From: Acidobacteriota bacterium
GTDB lineage: Bacteria > Acidobacteriota > Terriglobia > 2-12-FULL-54-10
Direction: 5' to 3'
NCBI GenBank assembly: GCA_009691245.1
Contig: SHUM01000022.1
Coordinates: 1 to 51,000 of the forward strand
DNA length: 51,000 bases
Notes under the pieces: model-generated
Databases searched by the model: none
Seen by the model: the letters and a program-made list of their open reading frames with translations, nothing else
Told to the model about the DNA's origin: nothing
In this document: positions 1 through 7,967 of the stretch, in pieces
Numbering within the stretch: the first letter of the stretch is position 1
How the letters are laid out: every line of letters starts with the position of its first letter
Made by a program: the position numbers and the translations under genes

Positions 1-27
1 GGCACGATCGGCAATTTCAGCGACCGT

Positions 28-64
28 CGAGCGTGCCCACTCCCTCGCGGTCGGGGCTCTGATG
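28..64. repeat. Single arm of a palindromic intergenic repeat
   Basis: This stretch contains the words ccctcgcggtcggggctctg, which closely match one arm of the perfect inverted repeat at 33019-33107. Only one arm lies inside the window; the partner may lie left of position 1. It sits just downstream of the minus-strand ACT-domain gene, so it could act in transcription termination or be a mobile REP-like relic. Confidence 0.4.
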
Positions 65-79
65 GGGCATCTGCAAATA

Positions 80-631
80 CTAGGCGCGCTGGAGCAGCGA
101 GAACTCGATGTCGATGTTCTCGCGTTGTCCGATGGCGTCGAGTTCCTGGCGAAGATTGTGCAGGTTGACACGGGCGGGCACGGAGAGCCGCGCCTCCATG
201 CGGAAGATGGGGGTGCCGCTCATGGCGGCCTCTTCCGTTTTGGTTTCCAGCGATTCGATGTTGACGCCCAGCCGGCTCAGCACGGAACTCAGTTGATGAA
301 CCACGCCGGGATGATCCATACACGACGCCAGCAATCGACAGGGAAGCGCGGACTCCGACGCCGAGCGCGACGCCGGGTGTTTGCTGGTGAAGGCCAGCCC
401 GGCCTGCGCCGTCAGCGACGGGAACGAAGCGGCTACGCGTTGCAACGCGTCTTCCTTGCCGGTTACCAGCAGGATGATGGTGAACTCACCGCAGAAGACG
501 GCCATCTTGCTGTCCTCAATGTTGCAACCTTCCTTCAACAGGAACTGGCTGATCTGCTCGACCAGTCCGACACGGTCCGGACCGACCGCGGTTACAACCA
601 GATGTTCACGTTCGTAGGAATTGGGAGTCAT
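80..631 (-). CDS. Tandem ACT-domain protein, GcvR-like regulator
   Basis: A 183-residue protein built of two ACT-type regulatory modules. The first follows the opening LVVTAVGPDRVGLVEQIS and the second follows LLASCMDHPGVVHQLSSVLS near residue 95. This layout matches the glycine cleavage repressor (GcvR) group, cytoplasmic proteins that bind small ligands or partner proteins. There is no DNA-binding domain. The start at 631 is chosen because an AAGGGGAA ribosome-binding site lies just upstream; the reading frame continues farther up to 796 but runs through an inverted repeat and has no family similarity there. The gene stands alone, next to palindromic DNA. The family call is firm; the regulated target is unknown. 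Confidence 0.75.
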   Translation of the reverse strand: MTPNSYEREHLVVTAVGPDRVGLVEQISQFLLKEGCNIEDSKMAVFCGEFTIILLVTGKEDALQRVAASFPSLTAQAGLAFTSKHPASRSASESALPCRLLASCMDHPGVVHQLSSVLSRLGVNIESLETKTEEAAMSGTPIFRMEARLSVPARVNLHNLRQELDAIGQRENIDIEFSLLQRA

Positions 632-660
632 TAAATTTCCCCTTAGCAAATTTCCTGATG

Positions 661-787
661 ACGTATCCGAGCCGCGCCAGTTATGGCACGTCCCCGATGC
701 ACGAAAACCTGAATGCTCCTGGGCGCGGGACTTGGTCGCGCATCCGATCATCGTGGACGCGCCATAACTGGCGCGGCTCGGATACAC
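661..787. repeat. Palindromic repeat, family A (25-bp perfect arms)
   Basis: Arms at 663-687 and 761-785 are exact reverse complements of each other, around a 73-nt centre that is itself partly self-complementary. The arm core tccgagccgcg recurs at 11269, 22260, 34446, 36566 and 38202. The element fills the space between the ACT-domain gene and moeZ. Confidence 0.85.
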
Positions 788-802
788 AAACCACAAAACG
801 CT

Positions 803-1948
803 TTAGTACTTCGGCACCGACGGATCAACCTGATCGCTCCAGGCCAGGATGCCGCCCTTCAGATTCTTGATGCGTTGGAAGCCCACGGTCTTCAGGAAGT
901 CCACGGCCTTGCCGCTGCGCATGCCGCTCTTGCAATGCACGACCAGATCATCGGCGGGGTTCAACTCATTCACGCGCGCCTGCAACTGCCCGAGCGGAAT
1001 CAATCGTGAACCGGGAATCGTGCAGATATCCACCTCGTGCTGTTCGCGGACATCGAGCAACACAAACGATTCCTTGCGATCCATTCTACTTTTCAATTCC
1101 ACGGGCGTAAGTTCCCACTCGCTCGCCTCCGGGGCCGGAGGCGGCTCGGGATGGATGCCGCAGAACTGATCGTAGTCAATCAACGCATGAATGGTTGGGT
1201 TGGTCCCGCAGATCGGGCAATCGGGCGCCTTGCGCAACTTCAACTCGCGGAACTTCATCTCCAACGCATCAACCAGCAGCAGACGGCCCACCAGCGAATT
1301 ACCCTTGCCGATAATGAGCTTCACCACCTCCGTCGCCTGAATCACTCCAAGCAATCCAGGGAGAATGCCCAGCACTCCGCCCTCAGCGCAACTCGGAACC
1401 AGCCCCGGCGGCGGCGGCTCGGGATAGAGGCAGCGATAGCACGGGCCGTCCTTGGTGGCGAATACGGAGGCCTGGCCATCGAAGCGGAAGATGCTCGCGT
1501 AAACGTTGGGCTTGCCGGAGAGCACGCAGGCGTCATTGGTTAGATAGCGCGTGGGGAAGTTATCGGTGCCATCGGCGATGATGTCGTAGTCCTTAAAAAT
1601 ATTCAGCGCATTCGCGGAGGACAGCGCGACCTCATGCGTCTGCAATTCGATATGCGGATTCATGCCATGCAGGCGATCCTTGGCGCTGGCCAGTTTGGTG
1701 CGGCCCACGTCGGCGGTGCTATGCAGAATCTGGCGCTGCAGGTTGCTGAAATCGACCACATCAAAATCGACCAGACCCAACGTGCCCACTCCCGCGGCGG
1801 CCAGATACAATCCAAGGGGCGAGCCGAGGCCCCCTGCGCCGATGCACAGGACCTTGGCGCTTTTGAGCTTCAACTGCCCTTCCATGCCCACCTCGGGCAT
1901 GATCAGATGGCGGCTATAGCGTAAGACTTCGTCCTTTGAAAGTGACAT
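803..1948 (-). CDS. moeZ: Adenylyltransferase/sulfurtransferase with rhodanese domain (MoeZ type)
   Basis: Activates the C-terminal glycine of a ubiquitin-like sulfur carrier by adenylation and then loads it with sulfur. Residues 1 to about 250 form a ThiF/MoeB/E1-like domain with the nucleotide loop GAGGLGSPLG, and CxxC pairs (CYRC, CPIC) that fit the structural zinc site. A rhodanese domain follows from about residue 285, with the active-site loop CKSGMRSG. The start at 1948 has GAAGGA eight bases upstream; a TTG two codons earlier is too close to that site. It is the last gene of the cysM-mec-cysO-moeZ run, which points to CysO as the natural partner. Mycobacterial MoeZ does the same job for CysO. 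Strong family call; partner by inference. Confidence 0.9.
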   Translation of the reverse strand: MSLSKDEVLRYSRHLIMPEVGMEGQLKLKSAKVLCIGAGGLGSPLGLYLAAAGVGTLGLVDFDVVDFSNLQRQILHSTADVGRTKLASAKDRLHGMNPHIELQTHEVALSSANALNIFKDYDIIADGTDNFPTRYLTNDACVLSGKPNVYASIFRFDGQASVFATKDGPCYRCLYPEPPPPGLVPSCAEGGVLGILPGLLGVIQATEVVKLIIGKGNSLVGRLLLVDALEMKFRELKLRKAPDCPICGTNPTIHALIDYDQFCGIHPEPPPAPEASEWELTPVELKSRMDRKESFVLLDVREQHEVDICTIPGSRLIPLGQLQARVNELNPADDLVVHCKSGMRSGKAVDFLKTVGFQRIKNLKGGILAWSDQVDPSVPKY

Positions 1949-2003
1949 GTTCAATTTCCTTCAATTCTTTAGGGGGTTCAAAAAGGCGCGGCTCTTCAGA
2001 TAA

Positions 2004-2303
2004 CTAGCGACAGGCGGGCACAGGGGACGCGCCGCCGGCGATGGAAGGAATAATGCTCAATACGTCGTTGTCTTTCACCGGCGTCTGCTCCTTGCTGAGG
2101 TAGCGGATGTCTTCGTCATTCTTATAGATGTTCACGAAGCTGCGAAGTTTCCCCTCTTCAGTAAATAATTGCTTGCGCAGATCGCCATACTGCGCGGCAA
2201 GATTCTTAAAGGCTTCCTCGACGGTCGCGCCCTCAACGATCACAGTGTCGTTTTTCGCCGTATACTGCCGCAACGGCGTCGGGATGATGATCTTCACACC
2301 CAT
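2004..2303 (-). CDS. cysO: Sulfur-carrier protein, ThiS/MoaD fold (CysO type) with C-terminal tail
   Basis: A 99-residue ubiquitin-like carrier that would hold sulfur as a C-terminal thiocarboxylate for cysteine synthesis. It begins MGVKIIIPTPLRQYT and ends with the carrier signature IPSIAGG, but eight residues (ASPVPACR) follow the Gly-Gly. A mature carrier must end in Gly-Gly, so the tail should be removed before activation. The adjacent mec gene encodes a JAMM peptidase suited to this. Similar precursors with residues past Gly-Gly are known (QbsE/QbsD, HcyS/HcyD). The start at 2303 is set by GGAGGAG about seven bases upstream; the frame is open farther upstream without a better site. The alternative identity is a MoaD-like carrier, but the neighbours favour CysO. 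Confidence 0.88.
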   Translation of the reverse strand: MGVKIIIPTPLRQYTAKNDTVIVEGATVEEAFKNLAAQYGDLRKQLFTEEGKLRSFVNIYKNDEDIRYLSKEQTPVKDNDVLSIIPSIAGGASPVPACR

Positions 2304-2362
2304 TCCAGAACTCCTCCGAAACTTCAGGCCGCGACTGCCAACCCGCAACTATCATTAAACAA

Positions 2363-2833
2363 CTATGCCGGATCGTCCACAATGTTCAATTCAACAGGCA
2401 GAAACTGCGACATATCTTCGTTCAGTTGCCAGGCGGTCAGCTCGCGCGGCTCACCATTCGCAACAGCTAGAATAGCATAGATGAGGAAGGGATGGGCGTG
2501 GCGGCGGTCGAACTCAGAGGGGCGTGCGGGGTGATCGGGGTGGGAATGGAAATAGCAGATAATGTCGAGCCCGCGGCTGCGGGCTTCGCGGTCAACGCGG
2601 ATGAAATCCTGTGGGTCCACCAGCGTGCGATTGCGCGCGGAATCCTGCGGGCTGGTTTCGTAAGGATTGTCCTCGTAGCTTTCCCACACGTTGGGCATGG
2701 GCGCAAAGTCCGCCACCAGCATACATCCGTCGGACTCCTTGCCAATCAGCAGGCCCTGCCCTTCGCGCGGATAGGCAGCGATGGCGTGCTGGGCGATTTT
2801 TTCATATTGACTGCGCGGGATGCTTAACGACAT
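2363..2833 (-). CDS. mec: JAMM/MPN-domain metallopeptidase (Mec type)
   Basis: A 156-residue zinc peptidase of the JAB/MPN family. The metal motif is complete: the glutamate in PREGQGLLIG near residue 20, then HSHPDHPARPSEFD, which gives His-x-His, ten residues, Asp. In mycobacteria Mec cuts the CysO-cysteine adduct to release cysteine. Here the cysO product also carries a tail past Gly-Gly, so the enzyme may process both. The gene follows cysM by about 20 bases and precedes cysO by about 60. The ATG at 2833 gives the usual family N-terminus (SIPRSQYEKI); a GTG at 2851 would add six residues and neither has a strong ribosome-binding site. Confidence 0.88.
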   Translation of the reverse strand: MSLSIPRSQYEKIAQHAIAAYPREGQGLLIGKESDGCMLVADFAPMPNVWESYEDNPYETSPQDSARNRTLVDPQDFIRVDREARSRGLDIICYFHSHPDHPARPSEFDRRHAHPFLIYAILAVANGEPRELTAWQLNEDMSQFLPVELNIVDDPA

Positions 2834-2854
2834 AGAAAGTTGGTAGCCCACCGA

Positions 2855-3865
2855 TCATTCATTTGGTTCGTCCCAGAATCGCTCACTGAGATATTTATCA
2901 GCGGCGTCGGGAAAGATGGTAACAATTTTCGTTTGTTGTCGAACGGCAAGCGGTTCCTTTTCCAGCCGTGCGGCAATCTGAAAGCAGGCATCCAGCACCG
3001 CGCCGCATGAGATGCCCGCCAGCAGGCCTTCCTCGCGCGCCAACATCTTAACCCAGTGATACGCCCTCTCGGTGTCGATGGCCATGTCCTCATCGGCCAC
3101 TGTCGCGTCGTATATTCCCGGCACCATCGCTGTTTCGAGGTGCTTCATGCCTTCCAGACCGTGAATAGCCGAATCGGGCTGCACCGAGATGAGCTGGATC
3201 GCCGGATTGAACTCACGCAGGCGGCGGCTGGTGCCGATAAACGTTCCAGTCGTTCCGAGTCCCGCGACAAAATGAGTGATCTTGCCGTCGGTCTGGCGGA
3301 TAATTTCCGGTCCCGTTGTCTCGTAATGCGCGCGCCAGTTGGCGGGATTGTTGTACTGATCCGGGTAGAAATATTTTTCTGGATCGGCGGCGTACATCTG
3401 CTTGGCCATCTGCTGCGAGCCGTCGGTGGATAGATCGGGATCGGTCAGCACCATCTCCACGCCGTAGGCTTTTAAGATTTTTTTGCGCTCGGGACTGGCG
3501 TTGGCCGGCAGGCAGAGGCAGACCTTGTAGCCACGATTCGCGCCGATCATGGCGTAGGCGATGCCGGTATTTCCGCTGGTGGCGTCCAGGATCACTTTCC
3601 CCGGCTGCAGCGCTCCGCTCAGCTCGCCATCGCGGATCATGCTCCACGCGGCGCGATCCTTAACCGACCCACCGGGGTTGAACCACTCGGCCTTGACGGA
3701 TATCTCGATGGGAGCGAAGCGTTGAGCGATGCGCTCCAGTTTGATCAGGGGCGTATTGCCAATCAGGCGTAGCAGGGAGGTTTGCTCGCCTGGTCGCACT
3801 ACTTTAATATGTCCATCTATCTTGCTGGTCATGAACAGGTTATCTACTTTCAGATCGACACCCAC
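2855..3865 (-). CDS. cysM: PLP-dependent cysteine synthase (CysM type)
   Basis: A fold-type II PLP enzyme of the cysteine synthase/cystathionine beta-synthase family. Visible motifs are LIGNTPLIKLERI near the N-terminus, NPGGSVKDR with the PLP lysine, SGNTGIA for phosphate contact, the GLGTTGT loop and SCGA near the C-terminus. It makes cysteine from an activated serine and a sulfur donor. The company of cysO, mec and moeZ indicates that the donor is CysO thiocarboxylate rather than free sulfide, as with mycobacterial CysM, which uses O-phosphoserine. First gene of the operon. The GTG at 3865 is the longest start with a weak AGGG; an ATG at 3832 is an alternative. Confidence 0.88.
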   Translation of the reverse strand: MGVDLKVDNLFMTSKIDGHIKVVRPGEQTSLLRLIGNTPLIKLERIAQRFAPIEISVKAEWFNPGGSVKDRAAWSMIRDGELSGALQPGKVILDATSGNTGIAYAMIGANRGYKVCLCLPANASPERKKILKAYGVEMVLTDPDLSTDGSQQMAKQMYAADPEKYFYPDQYNNPANWRAHYETTGPEIIRQTDGKITHFVAGLGTTGTFIGTSRRLREFNPAIQLISVQPDSAIHGLEGMKHLETAMVPGIYDATVADEDMAIDTERAYHWVKMLAREEGLLAGISCGAVLDACFQIAARLEKEPLAVRQQTKIVTIFPDAADKYLSERFWDEPNE

Positions 3866-4097
3866 CAGCCCTAAATTAAGGTCGATACGGGGTCGGGTCC
3901 GCGATACACCAACAGGAGCAATTCTGCTCTTGCTTTGAAAAGAGATGATTGTAGCGTCCGGCTGGAAGCACTGTCAACGCTACCAGCCTGACTCCCGCGA
4001 TTCTGCTCTGTCCCTACTCGATTACGGTGCGATGGAACGGTGATCCATTTTAGGACTTTGAAAATCATCTATACTGAAACTAGCGCGGGAGGAACGT

Positions 4098-4304
4098 TTG
4101 AAGGCAACTTTGAAGCGGTGGGCAAAGATTATCGCTGGCATGGCAATGCTCCTGGCGGGCATCGCCGGGTGGCTGCTGCCGATTATTCCCGGCTGGGCAT
4201 TCTTCATCCCTGGCCTGATCTTGCTCAGCACCGAATTTCATTGGGCCCGCCGTCTACTGACATGGTTGAAAAGCAAGTTCCCCAAGCAGTCGTCCCAGCC
4301 GTAA
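4098..4304 (+). CDS. Small PGPGW-family membrane protein
   Basis: A 68-residue protein with a positively charged N-terminus (KATLKRWAK), two short hydrophobic segments split by the motif LPIIPGWAFFIPGL, and a basic tail. This matches the PGPGW family (PF09656) of small inner-membrane proteins of unknown role. The start is a TTG at 4098 preceded by GGGAGGAACGT; no ATG is available in frame near that site. The gene is divergent from cysM and ends shortly before the palindromic repeat at 4331. Confidence 0.75.
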   Translation: MKATLKRWAKIIAGMAMLLAGIAGWLLPIIPGWAFFIPGLILLSTEFHWARRLLTWLKSKFPKQSSQP

Positions 4305-4330
4305 TTCCTCGCTGAAAAACTATTTTCGTT

Positions 4331-4412
4331 GTCATTCCGAGCGCGGCGAGGAATCTGCTTTTGTCCCGAGCGGCGGAAGTCAAAGCAGATTCCTCGCTGC
4401 GCTCGGAATGAC
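4331..4412. repeat. Foldback repeat, family B
   Basis: Two near-complementary arms of about 30 bases (starting gtcattccgagcgcggcgag and ending ctgcgctcggaatgac) flank a 20-base centre. Related elements lie at 13601-13684, 19271-19375 and 21321-21400, with a single arm at 32161. It lies between convergent genes and could work as a bidirectional terminator. Confidence 0.85.
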
Positions 4413-4453
4413 AACGGAAGGACGATTCAGCAGGCCTGCTTATCAGAGGATTG

Positions 4454-5479
4454 CTAGCTGCCGCGCTCCGAACTCCACAACTTTAGATACGGCTGCAAAT
4501 CCTGCATGAGCTGTGCGAAGTCCGGCAGACGGAGCGACTGCGGTCCGTCGCTGAAAGCCTTCTCGGGATTGGGGTGGACCTCCACCATCAATCCGTCGGC
4601 GCCCGCCGCGATCGACGCCTTGCACATGGACGGAATCAATGACCGCTTGCCGGTGGCATGGCTGGGATCGACGATGACGGGCAGGTGCGTCAACTCCTGC
4701 AACACGGGCACGGCGGAGATGTCCAGCGTGTTGCGCGTGTAAGTCTCGAAGGTGCGGATGCCGCGCTCGCACAGAAACACGTTGGGGTTGCCGCTGGTTA
4801 CGATGTACTCGGCGGAGAGCAGAAATTCCTTGATCGTCGAGCTGAGGCCGCGCTTCAGCATCACCGGGCGGTTGATCTTGCCGACGCGCTTCAGCAGGTT
4901 GAAGTTCTGCATGTTGCGCGCGCCGATCTGCAAAATGTCGGAGTACTCGGCGACCAGGCTCACGTCCTCGGTGGACATCACTTCGGTGCAGACGGCCATG
5001 CCGGTCTTCTCGCGCGCGTTGGCCAGCAACTTCAACCCAACTTCCTCGAGGCCCTGGAAATCATAGGGCGAGGTGCGCGGCTTGAAAGCGCCCCCGCGCA
5101 GAATCTGCGCGCCAGCCTTCTTCACGGCAATAGCCGTCTCGAGAACCTGCTCCTCACTCTCCACCGAGCATGGTCCCGCGAAAATAATAAACTCTTTGCC
5201 GCCAAGGCCGTGCTTGCCCAGCTTGATCTCTGTCTTGCCGGGCTGCGACTCCTTGCTGACAAACTTGAATGGCTGGCTGATCGGCACGACCGACTCAACA
5301 CCGGGCGCCGCTGCGATGGACTCCATAACGGCCTCCTTGTTGCCTCCGCCGCCGATACCCCCAATGACGGTGCGCTCGGTGCCAACAATCGGATGAGACT
5401 TGTAGCCCAGCTCCTGTAACCGCTCGCAGACGTGATCAATCTCCTGCTTGCTGGCTCCGAGTTTCATCGAGATAATCAT
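4454..5479 (-). CDS. aroF: 3-deoxy-7-phosphoheptulonate (DAHP) synthase, AroA/KDPS-like type
   Basis: Catalyses the first step of the shikimate pathway, joining phosphoenolpyruvate and erythrose 4-phosphate. The 341-residue product has an N-terminal ferredoxin-like/ACT-like domain ([17 protein letters not shown], residues 1-70), as in the Thermotoga-type enzymes, then the KDPS-like barrel with [31 protein letters not shown] and [10 protein letters not shown]. The start at 5479 follows CGGAGGAACAAA. Upstream lie a promoter (5722-5751), an aromatic leader peptide (5612-5662) and an intrinsic terminator (5564-5585), which together look like transcription attenuation by aromatic amino acid supply. 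The N-terminal domain may add allosteric feedback control. Confidence 0.93.
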   Translation of the reverse strand: MIISMKLGASKQEIDHVCERLQELGYKSHPIVGTERTVIGGIGGGGNKEAVMESIAAAPGVESVVPISQPFKFVSKESQPGKTEIKLGKHGLGGKEFIIFAGPCSVESEEQVLETAIAVKKAGAQILRGGAFKPRTSPYDFQGLEEVGLKLLANAREKTGMAVCTEVMSTEDVSLVAEYSDILQIGARNMQNFNLLKRVGKINRPVMLKRGLSSTIKEFLLSAEYIVTSGNPNVFLCERGIRTFETYTRNTLDISAVPVLQELTHLPVIVDPSHATGKRSLIPSMCKASIAAGADGLMVEVHPNPEKAFSDGPQSLRLPDFAQLMQDLQPYLKLWSSERGS

Positions 5480-5563
5480 TTTGTTCCTCCGCGGGCCTCG
5501 GCGAAATAACCATTCCGGCCGGCCCGCATTCAAGTTTGTGGCAACAGTGTTGAAAATGAAAAA

Positions 5564-5585
5564 GCCCACTCGCTTTCGAGTGGGC
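5564..5585 (-). terminator. Attenuator-like intrinsic terminator upstream of aroF
   Basis: On the minus strand a perfect 9-bp stem (GCCCACTCG / CGAGTGGGC, 4-nt loop) is followed by TTTTTCATTTTC. It lies between the leader peptide stop (5612) and the aroF start (5479), so it would stop transcription before aroF. The 5' arm overlaps CGGCCCA (positions 5581-5587), which can pair instead with TGGGCCG inside the leader peptide codons (5616-5622). The two pairings exclude each other, as expected for terminator and antiterminator. Confidence 0.8.
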
Positions 5586-5611
5586 CGGGATTCTAACGCG
5601 CGGATACGCAG

Positions 5612-5662
5612 TTAGCGGCCCAGCCACCCCCGGTAAAAGTAAAATCGACGGGTATTCATCAT
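5612..5662 (-). CDS. Aromatic leader peptide of aroF (16 residues)
   Basis: A tiny reading frame, MMNTRRFYFYRGWLGR followed by TAA, with GGAG nine bases before the first ATG. It has Phe-Tyr-Phe-Tyr in a row and one Trp, all three aromatic end products of the pathway that aroF opens. It begins about 50 bases after the predicted transcription start and ends 27 bases before the terminator stem. Ribosome stalling on these codons when charged aromatic tRNAs are scarce would be expected to change folding downstream. The coding sequence, ribosome site and position are seen directly; the regulatory role is inferred from known amino acid attenuators. Confidence 0.78.
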   Translation of the reverse strand: MMNTRRFYFYRGWLGR

Positions 5663-5721
5663 TGTAACTGACTCCGGGCGCAAGCAACTTCGCGCTATGC
5701 CCTAAATGGGGCTGAATTAGC

Positions 5722-5751
5722 ATTTTACCGCCCGGAAATTGGGCTTGTCTA
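5722..5751 (-). promoter_or_regulatory. Predicted sigma-70-type promoter for aroF leader
   Basis: On the minus strand TAGACA (5751-5746) and TAAAAT (5727-5722) are spaced by 18 bases, each one mismatch from the consensus hexamers. The transcript would start near 5715, about 50 bases before the leader peptide. It starts immediately after the terminator of the upstream amidohydrolase gene. Confidence 0.6.
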
Positions 5752-5755
5752 GGAG

Positions 5756-5798
5756 AAAAAATGAGCCTGTTCCAGTTGATGCAATGGAACAGGCTCAT
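5756..5798 (-). terminator. Intrinsic terminator after the amidohydrolase gene
   Basis: A perfect 14-bp stem (5785-5798 with 5761-5774) with a 10-nt loop, followed on the minus strand by at least five T. It lies 33 bases past the stop of the amidohydrolase gene and isolates the aroF unit from it. Confidence 0.88.
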
Positions 5799-5830
5799 TG
5801 GTTAAGAGTTGCTAAGTCCGGCCTCGGAAA

Positions 5831-7750
5831 TTACTCCGTGGCGCCGACCTCCACGCTGAGGTCCAGGTTGACGTTAGTCTTGTAGGAAAACTTGATCTGC
5901 GGGCCGATCGCCGGTGTTCCGAGTTCCTTGGCATACTCCTCGCGCAGGGAAACGGTCTTGCCGCCGAGCACGGTCATCAGGGCATAGGCGGTGGGAATCT
6001 CCGCCTCGGGAATGGTCATGTAGTCCTTGTTGAAGACCACGAAGTCAGCGAACTTGCCGGGTTCGAGCGAACCGATCTCCTTCTCGCGCAGCACGTAGTA
6101 AGACGCCCAGATGGTGGTGGTCTTCAGCGCGCTGACACGGTCAATGGCTTCGCTCTTGGCGATGGCGTCGCCCTTGTCGTTCAGCCGGGAAATTTCCTTA
6201 TACAGGAACGTCAGTGGCGTAACGCCTTCGCCGCCGCCAAAGCCCAGGCCTTCAAACTCGGTAACGGGAATCACGCCGCCCTTGATGAGCGAGCCGAACG
6301 GCGAGATGCGGTTGGCCTTGTCGAGGCCGTAAACGGCCAGCCACGGCGTCGAGCGGTTGATGAAGTTCGGATTGCAGCTCAGGGTGATCCCGAGGTTCTT
6401 CATGCGGGGAATCTGATCCTGACGCGGATACATGCCGCAGTGATCCGACGACAGACGCTGCGAACGGACGAAGTCGAGCGTGATGTCGGGATTCTCCTTC
6501 ATCACGCGCTCCTGAATATCCATCACCAGGTCGAGGCCCTTGTCGCCGTAAAGGTGGTTGACCACGTAGCGATAGCGTGTGCGCATGGCGGCGTACACCG
6601 CTTTGTAGTAGCCGTTGCCTTCCTGAATGATGCAGTACTCCTGCGACTTGTATTGCGGCGGCGCTTCCATGGTGGTGCAGATAGACGGCGGGCCGGCGTC
6701 AATGCCGCCCAGCGTCATGCCCACGTTCCAGAAATACTTCGAGCCCAGTCCGGCCCAATCGCCCAAGCGCAGGAAGCAGCCCGGCGCGTCCGGCTCCACC
6801 TGATTGCAGTAGCGGTGCGAGAATCCCAGACGAATCGGCATGCGGTTTTCGCGGACCAGCTTCATGAAGGCAGGCATCTTGGACAGTCCCACAATGTGCG
6901 AGCTGTAGGTGGTGAATCCGCCGGCGGCCTGATGCGTCAAGGTGTCGGCGATCACGTTGGCCAGTTCGCCCAGGTGGTTGTCGAAATACTTGTCGGCGAT
7001 CAACGAGCGGCCAAACACCGTGGACATGGTGATGGCGTCTTTTTCATTCTGGTCGGTCGGCTCGACTTCATACATCTTCAAAAAGTCGTCGCGCGCCGCG
7101 GTGTTCAGCAGCCATGCGCCGGGACCGGCATTGACCAGCACGGGCATGGTGGGCGCCCAGCCATCAAGCTGCGGGCGCGTCAACTGCTTTTCGTTCAGGT
7201 ACGAGACGGCGTTCCCACCAGCGGCCGCGCCAGGCTGCGAGATGCCGATGACCGCCCATTGGCCGGGCTCGGGACGCGCCATCTGCTCCTTGATAACCAG
7301 CTCGATGCCCTTGGTGTAGTCGCTGTAGTTCTTGCCGGAAACCTGAAAATTCTTGGCGACCTTGTCGATGATGGCCGGATTTTCGCGTGCCCAGCGACCG
7401 ACCGCGCCGTCATGCAGATGGTTGTGGGCGTCAATGAAACCGGGCAGGACCGCGCGGCCCTTCACGTCCAGCTTGCGCGTGCTCGGACCCGCCATCACCA
7501 GAATTTCGGCGTTGGTTCCGAGCGCAAAAATGGTGTCGCCGCGCACGGCCATGGCCTGATGCGTGCGGCCGGAAGAGGCGTTGAGGGAGTGATCGTCCAT
7601 GCTGTAAATCTTCGCGTTGTGGACGATCATGTCGGGATAGGAAACAATTGAGGCGGGAACATTATTCAGCATCTGCTGCGCCTGCAAGCCCGCCGCAGTA
7701 ATGATCAGCAGGGACAGAGCCGTTCCCAGTAATCCGGTAATTCGTTTCAT
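5831..7750 (-). CDS. Exported amidohydrolase, YtcJ-like (Amidohydro_3)
   Basis: A 639-residue metal-dependent hydrolase. Residues 1-24 form a signal peptide (MKRITGLLGTALSLL, cleavage near GLQA-QQ), so it acts in the periplasm or outside. The mature enzyme starts with a small beta domain (MIVHNAKIYSMDD), then the metal motif DAHNHLHDG, and a C-terminal return to the beta domain (SLEPGKFADFVVFNKDY), the usual layout of the amidohydrolase superfamily. The substrate cannot be told; YtcJ-like proteins are mostly uncharacterised. The ATG at 7750 is used because GGAGG lies 11 bases before it and the signal peptide begins there; the ATG at 7759 is too close. The gene has its own terminator. Confidence 0.82.
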   Translation of the reverse strand: MKRITGLLGTALSLLIITAAGLQAQQMLNNVPASIVSYPDMIVHNAKIYSMDDHSLNASSGRTHQAMAVRGDTIFALGTNAEILVMAGPSTRKLDVKGRAVLPGFIDAHNHLHDGAVGRWARENPAIIDKVAKNFQVSGKNYSDYTKGIELVIKEQMARPEPGQWAVIGISQPGAAAGGNAVSYLNEKQLTRPQLDGWAPTMPVLVNAGPGAWLLNTAARDDFLKMYEVEPTDQNEKDAITMSTVFGRSLIADKYFDNHLGELANVIADTLTHQAAGGFTTYSSHIVGLSKMPAFMKLVRENRMPIRLGFSHRYCNQVEPDAPGCFLRLGDWAGLGSKYFWNVGMTLGGIDAGPPSICTTMEAPPQYKSQEYCIIQEGNGYYKAVYAAMRTRYRYVVNHLYGDKGLDLVMDIQERVMKENPDITLDFVRSQRLSSDHCGMYPRQDQIPRMKNLGITLSCNPNFINRSTPWLAVYGLDKANRISPFGSLIKGGVIPVTEFEGLGFGGGEGVTPLTFLYKEISRLNDKGDAIAKSEAIDRVSALKTTTIWASYYVLREKEIGSLEPGKFADFVVFNKDYMTIPEAEIPTAYALMTVLGGKTVSLREEYAKELGTPAIGPQIKFSYKTNVNLDLSVEVGATE

Positions 7751-7967
7751 TGCGTTCATGTCCTCCAAAGTTCGATCGTTAAATTCGTTGACGCGCTGGT
7801 TCGCCCGCTGCCGCGCGCAACTCCAGAAAATACTCAAAATGTTCCCCGCTGAGTTGGGCAGCCCGCCCCAATAGCCATTGATGATAGCTATCTAACAGAT
7901 GACCTATTCTATCCAGCCCCTGTGAATTGTCAATCGTGATTCACAATCACCCGCCCGCCCGGCGAAA

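Noticed and set aside
62-634. Long plus-strand frames opposite the ACT-domain gene, and many others opposite GC-rich genes (for example 4658-5419, 6440-7651, 27583-28770)
   Set aside because: These are antisense shadows in high-GC DNA. Their translations are His/Arg/Gly-rich with no family similarity, and the opposite strand holds well-supported genes.
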